64,000 bases of DNA, from NCBI GenBank assembly GCA_014380615.1, contig JACMJM010000043.1, positions 106,848-170,847 on the forward strand. The letters run 5' to 3'. The stretch comes from Sphingobacteriaceae bacterium. GTDB taxonomy: Bacteria > Bacteroidota > Bacteroidia > Sphingobacteriales > Sphingobacteriaceae. Under the pieces are notes generated by a model, which was given only the letters and a program-made list of their open reading frames with translations, was not told where the DNA came from and made no database searches. Positions within the stretch are counted from its first letter, which is position 1; the number at the start of each line of letters is the position of its first letter. Shown piece by piece: positions 23,713 to 31,334 of this stretch. A program made the position numbers and the translations under genes.

Positions 23713-24150
23713 TTAATTGTGGTTTTTTGAACAGAAATCAAGAATTGGTTTAATGGTAGTTTCAAAGTGCCTGTAGTGATGGCTTTTCTTACCGGGAGCG
23801 AGGAGCAGGAACTGATCATTGTGTTTATTGATCACATTACCCAGGTGCCTGCAGCTGCTGGCCTTGTAGTAATCTAATTTGATTAGTAGTTCCTGTACTG
23901 CCGCCATCCGATCTACATATAAATGCGATTCGGGATTTAGGTTTATAGCGTGCTGCCGCTGAAGGAGCCAGGCGATTAAGGTGGTACAGATATATTTCCG
24001 GATGCGGAAGTACAGCTGACGATACACATCTTCGGTGTTTTCGGCAAAGCTGGTTATGTACTTAAATTTCCCGTGATCGGGAATTTGAAACTTGACAAAA
24101 CATTTGCCATCAAGTTGTGGTTCAACAATTGCAGTAATCATAAAACTCAT
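23713..24150 (-). CDS. hypothetical phage protein
   Basis: 145 residues: a beta-rich N-terminus (FMITAIVEPQLDGKCFVKFQ), then helices rich in Tyr/His (YRQLYFRIRKYICTTLIAW). No domain was recognised. It is the first gene after a hairpin at 24166-24185 and is followed four bases later by the P-loop gene. Possibly a replication accessory protein, by location. Confidence 0.5.
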   Translation of the reverse strand: MSFMITAIVEPQLDGKCFVKFQIPDHGKFKYITSFAENTEDVYRQLYFRIRKYICTTLIAWLLQRQHAINLNPESHLYVDRMAAVQELLIKLDYYKASSCRHLGNVINKHNDQFLLLAPGKKSHHYRHFETTIKPILDFCSKNHN

Positions 24151-24165
24151 TTTTAAATTATTTAG

Positions 24166-24192
24166 ACCTCAGTTGCCGCTGAGGTTTTTTTT
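24166..24192. terminator. hairpin, possible attenuator
   Basis: ACCTCAG (24166-24172) and CTGAGGT (24179-24185) are followed by eight T on the plus strand, so it terminates best in the plus direction. On the minus strand it lies just before the gene at 24150 and may only attenuate. Confidence 0.4.
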
Positions 24193-24199
24193 ATGCTCT

Positions 24200-24871
24200 T
24201 TAAAAAGATGACAGTGATGGTGGAACAATAAGCTTTTTAGCAAACCAATAGCGGCTTTTTTTATCGTTTTTTAATTTTCTATAGTTTATATAATTAAGAA
24301 AAGAAGGGATTTCATTCATTAATTTTTGAGGAAGATTTGGATCCTGAAGCGTTACCTGTGGCACTGTCCGAAACCAGAATCGGGGAGATGCATCCAGATC
24401 AACAATTGCGGATGGGTCGTTAGATGCGAGAATAAACCATCCATGAAAAGGAATTTCTTTAGTGCTCTCCAGATACTTTCTAATCTTCACTTTTTCACAG
24501 GAAACCAATGATTTTAATATTTCAAGACTCTTTTGATTGAAGTATCCTTCTTCAAGAGCGATGATTTTTTTCTCTGCCCAAGGGTTATAGAATTCGTTCA
24601 AATCTTCACCATTAATGACTACAGCATCAACTTTGAATATTTGCTTCATAAGCCATATGAAAGTTGACTTTCCCGCACTCCCGTGCTGTCCAAGCAAACA
24701 CAGAATAGGAAGTCGCTCTGCAGGTTTGGTTAGTTTTAACTGTATGCAGTCTAGAATGATATCAAGTTCAGTTGATCCATAATCTCCAGACGGGGATGTG
24801 GGTATGTCAGTGAATATGTGGGTTAAAAAATGGTTAATGGTTTCCCATCCGTTTGTTGTTGTTGTTGTCAT
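24200..24871 (-). CDS. stand-alone SF3-like helicase core (paralogue of primase middle domain)
   Basis: 223 residues from ATG 24871 (MTTTTTNGWETINHF); the frame extending to 24961 was rejected because TTAAAATGTTAGAG lies six bases before this ATG as it does near other starts here. It aligns with the middle of the 812-aa protein: Walker A LGQHGSAGKSTFIWL, Walker B KIIALEEGYFNQK, GWFILASND, then DLDASPRFWFRTVPQVTLQDP. It ends at about the point where the big protein's tail begins. It may be a second helicase, a duplicate or a remnant. Confidence 0.7.
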   Translation of the reverse strand: MTTTTTNGWETINHFLTHIFTDIPTSPSGDYGSTELDIILDCIQLKLTKPAERLPILCLLGQHGSAGKSTFIWLMKQIFKVDAVVINGEDLNEFYNPWAEKKIIALEEGYFNQKSLEILKSLVSCEKVKIRKYLESTKEIPFHGWFILASNDPSAIVDLDASPRFWFRTVPQVTLQDPNLPQKLMNEIPSFLNYINYRKLKNDKKSRYWFAKKLIVPPSLSSF

Positions 24872-25071
24872 ATCTATTAAAATGTTAGAGTTTAAAAAAG
24901 CAGTCCGGGCTCCAAAACAATTAAGTGTAATTGCATCCGAACTGCCACCGGTAAAGCACAAAAACCGGGTTTTAACCTAAACCTTATCACAATGGTGCTT
25001 TGTTTGCCCTCTTCCGAAGGGACTTTTTAAGAGATAAAAAGAACGACTGCATTAGTGGCAGCAGGGGGCCG
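24872..25071. promoter_or_regulatory. probable early promoter region
   Basis: A 200-base gap between the regulator (25072) and the helicase-core gene. It holds the TTAAAATGTTAGAG leader (24877-24890). No confident Bacteroidota-type -7/-33 pair was read. It would serve the early operon running left. Confidence 0.35.
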
Positions 25072-25647
25072 TTAGGTTAATTGAATCAGATTCTTGCTTA
25101 TGGCGAACTTTATCAGATCACCGGCCCGATTCATTTTTAATTTTTGAAATATATTTCGCTTGAATGTTGGGACCGTGCTTTCTGCGATGCCCAGTTTATC
25201 GGCTATCTCGTTAGCCTGGAGGTCGATGAGTTTAATCACATCAACTTCACGCGGAGTTAGGTACACGCCGCTTCTGATCAGTACTGCTTTGCACAGTCGT
25301 CCCTCGTAGGGGCAATTGCCCCGGTTTGCGCAGTTCCAGTATTCGGCCGACTGGAGTACTCCATCAATAATATCGGCTTTGCCGTCAAACACACCGTACA
25401 AACAGCGCACCACCTGGCGCCGGGCCATGTCCGGATTGAGTATGTCGGCTTCAATTAGTGAAGACGATATGTCGTTGTCTGTTTCGATCTTTTGATCGAG
25501 CAGAGCCAATATCCACTCCGGAAAACTTACATAAGGAACTACCGCACTTTGAAGAGTAGCGTATTCATTACCGCAATGTGTAAACAATTCAACACTGTCA
25601 TCAAGTAGGCCGGCCGGAATTACAGTGCAGGTAGCTTCTCCGATCAT
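25072..25647 (-). CDS. LuxR-type HTH regulator with central Cys cluster
   Basis: 191 residues. The C-terminal ~65 are a LuxR/NarL helix-turn-helix (LTPREVDVIKLIDLQANEI, AESTVPTFKRNIFQKL). The middle has CANRGNCPYEGRLC, three close cysteines plus flanks that could bind metal. The N-terminal half is helical and unassigned. It overlaps the upstream HTH gene by four bases (25644). It probably activates or represses the early operon just downstream. Confidence 0.75.
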   Translation of the reverse strand: MIGEATCTVIPAGLLDDSVELFTHCGNEYATLQSAVVPYVSFPEWILALLDQKIETDNDISSSLIEADILNPDMARRQVVRCLYGVFDGKADIIDGVLQSAEYWNCANRGNCPYEGRLCKAVLIRSGVYLTPREVDVIKLIDLQANEIADKLGIAESTVPTFKRNIFQKLKMNRAGDLIKFAISKNLIQLT

Positions 25648-25895
25648 TTTACAGCAGTTTTGATTTTATTGGTCAACTGTGTAACAGATGATTTTCGCTC
25701 ATCAATAAGCTTTACGGCCTCTTCCACAATATTGGAATGAGTAGTTGCCATTGATGGGCTTTTTAGAACCTTGGACACCCAGTCTGGAGTGCAACCAACC
25801 CGCTCAGCAATCTTCACATTATCACCTCTCACTAGCGCTTCACGTAAAGTGTTAAGCGTCTCTTCCGGTATACTTATATTTTGGTATTGTGGCAT
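25644..25895 (-). CDS. small helix-turn-helix protein, Cro-like
   Basis: 83 residues. LREALVRGDNVKIAERVGCT followed by PDWVSKVLKSPSM is a helix-turn-helix, and the C-terminus is a charged helix. It is divergent from the regulator at 26055 across an operator-bearing region, so it fits a Cro-like early regulator. Its stop overlaps the LuxR-type gene's start. Confidence 0.7.
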   Translation of the reverse strand: MPQYQNISIPEETLNTLREALVRGDNVKIAERVGCTPDWVSKVLKSPSMATTHSNIVEEAVKLIDERKSSVTQLTNKIKTAVK

Positions 25896-25929
25896 CTTTC
25901 GTTTAACTCGTTATTTGTCGTGTTATAAT

Positions 25930-25970
25930 ATTGAATTACTATTTCTCAAATATTGAATTAATAATTCAAT
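25930..25970. promoter_or_regulatory. lysogeny-switch operator region
   Basis: ATTGAATTA (25952-25960), one base, TAATTCAAT (25962-25970) form a perfect 9-bp palindrome. A further half-site ATTGAATTA stands at 25930-25938, 22 bases away. Both lie between the divergent regulators at 25895 and 26055. Repeated sites of this sort are expected for a CI/Cro-type switch; which protein binds is unknown. Confidence 0.65.
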
Positions 25971-26054
25971 TTTGAAATATAAAATCATGAAAAGGGAGTC
26001 AAAAAGTCGTAACGTGCTGACAGTCAAACGAATTGTTTTTTCGTCATTTGTGAA

Positions 26055-26423
26055 ATGAAACTTCACATAGGGCAGGAAATTGAAAGGCGGTTTCAGGAAT
26101 CGGGAATGAAGCTTCCGGTATTTGCGAGCAAAATAAACACGGGCGACCGCAACGTTTACTCATTATTTAAAAGAGATGATATCAATGCGCAGCAGCTAAA
26201 GCTTGTGTCTGAAGCTTTAAAGTTTGATTTTTTCAGTCTCTACCAAAAAGAGATGCCTGAATCAATAGTTCGGGAACCCGAACCAGAATATCAGAAAATA
26301 CGCAATGCAATTACAATTACACTGAATGTATCCGGGCTGATGGACGATATCTCAAAGTCCTTTCCGGAGTTTCTTAAATCAGTAAAAAATGAAGCAGACA
26401 ATTATGGATTTAGGCTTGAGTAG
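26055..26423 (+). CDS. putative repressor (XRE-like N-terminus)
   Basis: 122 residues. Residues 1-55 (IGQEIERRFQESGMKLPVFA, then NTGDRNVYSLFKRDDINAQQL) look like an XRE-type helix-turn-helix, and the C-terminal ~70 are of unknown fold. It is divergent from the Cro-like gene and nearest the integrase, the expected position for a lysogeny repressor. Short for a full CI repressor; no peptidase domain is visible. Confidence 0.65.
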   Translation: MKLHIGQEIERRFQESGMKLPVFASKINTGDRNVYSLFKRDDINAQQLKLVSEALKFDFFSLYQKEMPESIVREPEPEYQKIRNAITITLNVSGLMDDISKSFPEFLKSVKNEADNYGFRLE

Positions 26424-26516
26424 CGACAGCTACTTGCCGCCAGTGGCTTAAATAGTTGATAATCAAACCCGTTAATACGCCAGGTGGGCGCACGAAAGCC
26501 CTTCCCAAAGAAGGTC

Positions 26517-26550
26517 AAACGCCTGTAAATTATCTGATTTACAGGCGTTT
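26517..26550. terminator. strong terminator between prophage and ICE
   Basis: A perfect 14-bp stem (AAACGCCTGTAAAT 26517-26530 with ATTTACAGGCGTTT 26537-26550) with a 6-base loop. It follows the repressor and separates it from the integrase, marking a likely element boundary. Confidence 0.8.
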
Positions 26551-26604
26551 ATAGTTTAAGGCCATCCAATCTTTCCCAAAGTTTCCCAATCTGTCCGGTA
26601 CCTA

Positions 26605-26646
26605 TTAGAGTACCTAATTTTAGTTTTTACTTTTGAGGTACTCTAA
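26605..26646. repeat. 11-bp inverted repeat near integrase
   Basis: TTAGAGTACCT (26605-26615) and AGGTACTCTAA (26636-26646) are perfect arms 20 bases apart. A second repeat, TGTAACT (26652-26658) with AGTTACA (26674-26680), follows. They lie about 150 bases upstream of the integrase and could be recombinase core or arm sites, or a regulator site. No matching copy was found near the ICE's right end. Confidence 0.5.
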
Positions 26647-26790
26647 CATGGTGTAACTCATTGTACTATAATTAGTTACAAGGTCAAAAATTGAGACAAA
26701 TTGACCCATTTTGCGCCTGTTTGATACGGTCTCCAAATACCTGAAAATGTGCTTGGATACCAAAGAGTATTAAAATGTATCAATCAGATT

Positions 26791-28014
26791 ATGAAAACAA
26801 CAAGCACATTCGGCATCCATTTCAAAATGAGGTCCGACAAAATGAAAGATGGAAAGGCCCCTGTTCACATGGGACTGGTTATCAATGGTGAGAAAAGCTA
26901 CATCGCTTTGAAGAATTATCAGGTTGAGGTTAAGTATTGGGACAAAGACAAAGGCTCCGGCAAACGAACATCCAGCGAAGGGCGCAAAATAAATGAGTAC
27001 TTAGACGAAGTGCGTATGATGATTCGTGATTGCTATCAGGAACTTCAATCTAAGGGGCGGGTTATTTCAATGGAAACCATCAAAGATGCTTTCTTAGGAA
27101 ATGGCGACCCTGAATATACTTTGCTCCGCCTGGTAACCTACCATAATGAACAAGCCAAAACAGTATTGGAATGGAGCACTCTAAAGCATTACTCGGTTAC
27201 TCAGCGATATTTAACCAAGTTCATGCAAAGCCAATTCAGAAAGAAAGATGTCTTCCTCCATGAAATCAATTATAAGTTCATCATTGACTTTGAAGGCTAT
27301 CTAAGAAATCATAAGCCTTTGGATCATCAGAAACCCATGAACAACAATGGGGTTATGAAACATCTTATTAGGTTACGTAAGATGACCAATCTTGCTATCA
27401 AACTGGAGTGGATGGCTAACGATCCTTTCAAAAATTACAAGTTCAAGTACCAAAAAGTTGATAAAGATTTTCTTACTGAGAAGGAACTTCAAAATGTAGA
27501 GAAGAAAGTGTTTGCCGTCGACAGATTAAATATGGTGAAAGACCTGTTTGTATTTTGCTGCTATACTGGCTTGGCATATGTAGATGTAATGAATCTCACT
27601 ACTGACCATATTATTACCGGCATAGATGGAGAAAATTGGGTAAAAACTTTTCGCCAAAAAACCCTAGTCCCTGTGAATACTCCAATCCTTCCGAAGGCGC
27701 AACAGATACTTGAAAAATATTTTGATGACCCGAGAGCAAACGCTAACGGCAAACTCTTTCCCTCATTGTCGAACCAAAAAGTAAATAGCTATCTCAAAGA
27801 GATTGCGGACGTATGTGGAATTAAGAAGAACCTTACTTTCCATGTGGCGCGTCACACTTTCGCCACTACTGTAACCCTTTCAAACGGAGTTCCTATCGAG
27901 ACAGTAAGTAAAATGCTGGGACACACAAAAATCGCTACTACTCAAATTTATGCCAGAGTACTTGAAAGAAAGGTGAGTGAGGATATGGCGAAACTTCGAA
28001 TAAAATTAGGCTAA
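26791..28014 (+). CDS. int: tyrosine recombinase (ICE integrase)
   Basis: 407 residues from ATG 26791 (MKTTSTFGIHFKMRSDKMK), the usual Bacteroidota integrase opening; the earlier start at 26749 is less likely. HVARHTFATTV near 350 gives the HxxR box, LGHTKIATTQIYARV gives the second His and nucleophilic Tyr near 386. The first Arg box is replaced by TGLAYVDVMNL, as in IntDOT-like recombinases that lack Arg I. It is plus-strand like the mob and tra genes, so I assign it to the ICE, but it abuts the prophage and could serve it. Confidence 0.9.
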   Translation: MKTTSTFGIHFKMRSDKMKDGKAPVHMGLVINGEKSYIALKNYQVEVKYWDKDKGSGKRTSSEGRKINEYLDEVRMMIRDCYQELQSKGRVISMETIKDAFLGNGDPEYTLLRLVTYHNEQAKTVLEWSTLKHYSVTQRYLTKFMQSQFRKKDVFLHEINYKFIIDFEGYLRNHKPLDHQKPMNNNGVMKHLIRLRKMTNLAIKLEWMANDPFKNYKFKYQKVDKDFLTEKELQNVEKKVFAVDRLNMVKDLFVFCCYTGLAYVDVMNLTTDHIITGIDGENWVKTFRQKTLVPVNTPILPKAQQILEKYFDDPRANANGKLFPSLSNQKVNSYLKEIADVCGIKKNLTFHVARHTFATTVTLSNGVPIETVSKMLGHTKIATTQIYARVLERKVSEDMAKLRIKLG

Positions 28015-28032
28015 GGCTTCTAAACCTACATT

Positions 28033-29103
28033 ATGAAAACAGAACAATCTTATCTGCAACTAATCAAGGAATTAAAGCAGAACATCATACAAAGCCGTTA
28101 CGAGGCTTCACGCCTTGCAAATCGTGAACTATTAAAGCTGTATTTCACAACCGGCTTAAAGCTTTCAAAAAAAGCGGCATCTGAGAAATGGGGAGCCAAA
28201 GTAATTGGTCAACTGGCATTAGATCTTCAAAATGAACTTCCAGGGCTTAAAGGGTTCTCTCGCAGAAATTTGATGAACATGAAGCAGTTCGCCGAAGCTT
28301 ATGAGAACACTGAATTTGTGCAGTCGACAACTGCACAAATTGTAAGTCACGCAATTGTGCAGTCAGCGACTGCACAATTACCAAATGATATAGACCTGTT
28401 CTTTTCGATAAGCTTTACACATCATCTAATCTTATTAAACAAGTGTAAGAATATTGAAGAGCGTCTGTTTTATATCAGGAATACTGGGCAACAATATTGG
28501 CCAGTATCAATCCTTGAGCTTAAAATCGCTGAGAATTTATACAAGCATCAAGGAAAGCTGCCAAACAACTTTAACCAGACTGTGCCCCAAGAAGTGAAGG
28601 AGACTGCCTTGCAATTATTCCAGGATGAATATCTGTGGGACTTTATGAATCTTGATGGCTCCGAAGATGAACGAGTTATTGAAAGCGAAATTGTAAATAA
28701 TATCAGAAAGTTTATTCTAGGACTAGGCAAAGGGTTTGCATTCATGGGCAATCAATATAGGGTTGAGGTTGACGAACAGGAGTTTTTTATTGATTTGCTT
28801 TTCTACAATCGCCATTTGAAATGTCTGGTAGCATTTGAATTAAAGAGAGGTGAATTTAAGCCAGCATATGCAGGACAGCTAAATTTTTATTTAAACGTTT
28901 TGGACAACAAGGTCAAACTCCCAGATGAAAACCCGAGTATTGGGATAATTTTATGTAAGGAAAAATCAAATACAATTGTAGAATATGCCTTCAAATCAAT
29001 TGGTAATGCAATGGGTGCAGCAACATTTAAAACTGAGCGGAAGGTTCCTAGAGAATTAAAGGAATATCTGCCAGATGTGAATACACTTTCGAAACTATTG
29101 TAG
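28033..29103 (+). CDS. DUF1016 PD-(D/E)XK nuclease family protein
   Basis: 356 residues. The N-terminal DUF1016 domain (LANRELLKLYFTTGLKLSKK; LKGFSRRNLMNMKQFAEAY) is followed by a PD-(D/E)XK-like domain near the end (EFFIDLLFYNRHLKCLVAFE, LKRGEFKPAYAGQLNFYL) with the FxIDLxF and ELK signature. The family is common in mobile elements. The linker is encoded by two hairpin-forming repeats (28314-28379). It starts 18 bases after the integrase and is probably co-transcribed. Confidence 0.85.
   Translation: MKTEQSYLQLIKELKQNIIQSRYEASRLANRELLKLYFTTGLKLSKKAASEKWGAKVIGQLALDLQNELPGLKGFSRRNLMNMKQFAEAYENTEFVQSTTAQIVSHAIVQSATAQLPNDIDLFFSISFTHHLILLNKCKNIEERLFYIRNTGQQYWPVSILELKIAENLYKHQGKLPNNFNQTVPQEVKETALQLFQDEYLWDFMNLDGSEDERVIESEIVNNIRKFILGLGKGFAFMGNQYRVEVDEQEFFIDLLFYNRHLKCLVAFELKRGEFKPAYAGQLNFYLNVLDNKVKLPDENPSIGIILCKEKSNTIVEYAFKSIGNAMGAATFKTERKVPRELKEYLPDVNTLSKLL
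28314..28379. repeat. paired palindromes inside the DUF1016 gene
   Basis: ATTTGTGCAGT (28314-28324) with ACTGCACAAAT (28330-28340), and AATTGTGCAGTC (28353-28364) with GACTGCACAATT (28368-28379). Both hairpins share TTGTGCAGTC and encode near-identical peptides (VQSTTAQ, VQSATAQ) in frame. They look like a small mobile palindrome or a duplicated hairpin inserted in the linker. Confidence 0.6.
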
Positions 29104-29123
29104 ATTGCGACCAGCTTTTACCT

Positions 29124-29642
29124 TTAATTCACAACCTTAAACTCCGCTGTGATATTCTGCTGGTTTTTATCAGAAAGAATCACATGTTTTCCAACCCTGT
29201 AAGATCCGGGAATAAAGTTATAAGGTACAACTTTCAGATTGATCTCAAATTCTCGATTTTTACCAGGAGCTATGTTATATCCTATAGCTATAAATACTAA
29301 TTCATCAAAAGCCTTTATTCGCTTCCAGCTTCCTGCACTATAGCTTTCAACAAAATAATTTTCGCCAGTCATTATTGCCTCTTTAGAATTGTTCGTTAAT
29401 GTCAGTTTTGCTTTTCCAATGGTTCCTAGATTGAAAACTTTCGGTTCAATCTGTAACGAAAATTTATTTTTTTCTTCGACTTCGGACATTGAGGGTGTCG
29501 TGTTTTCCATTGTTGAGCCGTTTTTGGATTCTGTTTGAATATTTGTAGTATCACTACTCGATGCTGATGGTCTGATCTTTTGCTGACAGCTGGTAGTTGC
29601 CAAAAAAGCCGCCATAAAGGAAGATAGGATGATTGAGTTCAT
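29124..29642 (-). CDS. lipoprotein with beta-sandwich domain
   Basis: 172 residues. Signal peptide MNSIILSSFMAAFLATTSC ends in a lipobox (TTSC). A Ser/Thr-rich linker precedes a beta-rich domain with strands such as SLQIEPKVFNLGTIGKAKLT and REFEINLKVVPYNF. This resembles Ig-like domains of unknown function. It is minus-strand, near the secreted protease, and so is probably part of the same cargo. Confidence 0.65.
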   Translation of the reverse strand: MNSIILSSFMAAFLATTSCQQKIRPSASSSDTTNIQTESKNGSTMENTTPSMSEVEEKNKFSLQIEPKVFNLGTIGKAKLTLTNNSKEAIMTGENYFVESYSAGSWKRIKAFDELVFIAIGYNIAPGKNREFEINLKVVPYNFIPGSYRVGKHVILSDKNQQNITAEFKVVN

Positions 29643-29722
29643 TGAACTAAATTAAGTTTGAGCTTTATATATTTTAAGATGATAAACAGACAGAATTTCC
29701 ATAACTCTGCCTGTCTGATTCT

Positions 29723-30937
29723 TTAATAGCGGTAAACGCCTAAAGCCGATAGTGCTAAATCAGCTTTAGTGAAATAAGCCCTTATCGTGTTATTGCCAAG
29801 ATGAATACCAACTGTAGGTCTGGTATTTGTACTGCTGATATAGGTATAAATTATACCACCGCTATCACCGCTTGCACTTGCATAATCCGCACTAGTTAAA
29901 TTTGTATATGTAATACCACCCGCCGTAGTTGTAGACGCATTGGTGCTGATGATGGACCCAGATGAGTAACCTGTAGTTGTGCCTCTCATATTTACTACTG
30001 TTCCGACACCAGGTTGACTGGTTTGAGTAGAAAGAACATCGGCAGTGTTGCAAATCAATTGACTAGGGAAATAAGTTACAGGATCATTTATTGGTATGAA
30101 TGCTGCATCCACAGAACCACTCTGACGTGAAGCGGAACAGGTTCCAATTTTTACTCCGTTCTCATATAGACTGCCTCCGACAGGTATAATATGCCCAGCG
30201 GTAACCATACCTTCTTTGGCATCGGAGGACCGTTTAGCCCGAAAAGCAAATGATCCGGTACCTGCGTCAACCTGAGCGGGACAGCCAGGTTTTAATGCTC
30301 CTTGTAATATGCATCTGCCCGGTGACCTTTCAAATGAAATTCCAGAAGAGTTCATTACCGTTTTCCTGAATTCCTCAATCTTTTTTTCATTGAAATTATC
30401 CAGCTCCACAATAACAAGGTTTTGGGCATCCACTAAAGCATAAGCATTGAAATTGGCCGACTTTGAAGCATTGGCCTTATTAAGCTTAAACTCGTTGAGG
30501 TCTGTCATGATTTTTACCAAGGACTTGTAAGAATGTTTACAGGGCATAGTTATAAAATTATCAGTTCCAATTATCTTGGTTATGTTTTTTCTTTCTTTAT
30601 CACTTTCACCTTTTATTAACACGACTAATTTGCCCTGTGGATTGATATAGGCGCCCCCGTAATATCCCGGATAATCTGAAATGCCGTTTTTCTCACGACC
30701 AGGAGTTGAGCTGAAAGCAGCATGGATTTTTTGCAGATACTCATTAGCCTGGGCCTGGTAAGTGCCATCTACATCAGCATGTAATGTATCATCATGGCTG
30801 ACTGTGGAATGCACTTTCTCAGATTTTGATTTGACTTGCCCATCGGGAGCATCAAAGGATTTGTCTGAGCATGATGTCACACAAAAAAGGGTCAAAAAAG
30901 CCAAAGAAAGGAAAGAAAGGAAAGAAAGATTTTTCAT
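29723..30937 (-). CDS. secreted trypsin-like serine protease lipoprotein
   Basis: 404 residues. Signal peptide and lipobox end at VTSC (residue ~24). After a ~180-residue pro-region-like segment comes a chymotrypsin-fold domain: TAGHII (His), VDAAFIP (Asp) and SGDSGGIIYT (Ser), the full triad in S1-type context, resembling bacterial alpha-lytic-like (S1E) enzymes. The long pro-region would act as a folding chaperone. Role in the ICE is unclear; could help in defence, nutrition or donor competition. Confidence 0.8.
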   Translation of the reverse strand: MKNLSFLSFLSLAFLTLFCVTSCSDKSFDAPDGQVKSKSEKVHSTVSHDDTLHADVDGTYQAQANEYLQKIHAAFSSTPGREKNGISDYPGYYGGAYINPQGKLVVLIKGESDKERKNITKIIGTDNFITMPCKHSYKSLVKIMTDLNEFKLNKANASKSANFNAYALVDAQNLVIVELDNFNEKKIEEFRKTVMNSSGISFERSPGRCILQGALKPGCPAQVDAGTGSFAFRAKRSSDAKEGMVTAGHIIPVGGSLYENGVKIGTCSASRQSGSVDAAFIPINDPVTYFPSQLICNTADVLSTQTSQPGVGTVVNMRGTTTGYSSGSIISTNASTTTAGGITYTNLTSADYASASGDSGGIIYTYISSTNTRPTVGIHLGNNTIRAYFTKADLALSALGVYRY

Positions 30938-31193
30938 AGGATTTGTTTCTTAAATGAAAATGATGGTAGAATTAAATGTACCCTCTGTAACAAATTTATT
31001 CCATTAAGGTTTTCGCCTTATTGTTACGAATCGCCTGAGCCTTCTCCACTAACTACCAACATATTTTTGATATTTGTGATTAATTGGTATTTAGAAAATA
31101 TTAATAAAACTTCACAGAATTAGCCAATTCTGCCAGTTAACCCCAATTCCGCCATTCGCATTTCACTAACCTTTTAAACAGTCCTATCTTCAT
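30938..31193. other. divergent intergenic region
   Basis: This stretch should contain the protease promoter (minus strand) on the left. It is AT-rich with no credible gene. The candidate oriT begins to its right. Confidence 0.4.
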
Positions 31194-31313
31194 GCTTTCA
31201 CCGCCTAAGGCGTGAAAAGCAAGATGTATTTTTGTATCCAAAAATGATCTTGCCCTACCTTCCGAAGTCAGTCGGGAGCTATGAATTCAGCCATCTGCGG
31301 AGCTTGATGGCTG
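31194..31313. other. candidate oriT (three tandem hairpins)
   Basis: Hairpin one is imperfect: GCTTTCACCGCC, TAA, GGCGTGAAAAGC (31194-31220). Hairpin two is nested: GCAAGAT (31219-31225) with ATCTTGC (31247-31253), inside which TTTTTG pairs with CAAAAA (31229-31244). Hairpin three: CAGCCATC (31288-31295) with GATGGCTG (31306-31313). They end 21 bases before the mobilization genes, the classical place for an origin of transfer. The nick site is not determined. Confidence 0.6.
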
Positions 31314-31334
31314 TAGATATTTGGAGGACAAGGT

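Larger units (their letters stand above)
1..26423 (-). mobile_element. prophage (partial, runs off left edge)
   Basis: Terminase small and large subunits, an S49-type prohead protease, a major capsid protein, a Toprim/SF3 primase-helicase, an HNH endonuclease and an ASCH-like protein lie in one long minus-strand array with short gaps and stop/start overlaps. A divergent regulator pair closes it at 25.6-26.4 kb. Portal, tail and lysis genes are not seen, so the element probably continues left. The right boundary lies between the plus-strand regulator ending at 26423 and the integrase at 26791. I could not find its attachment sites. The integrase could in principle belong to this phage. Confidence 0.85.

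Noticed and set aside
1667..26590. Shared TTTCCCA repeats at 1667-1684 and 26572-26588 as prophage att sites
   Set aside because: Both places have doubled TTTCCCA blocks with 1-2 changes, but such motifs are frequent near Bacteroidota integrases and the left site is inside the phage array, not at its end.
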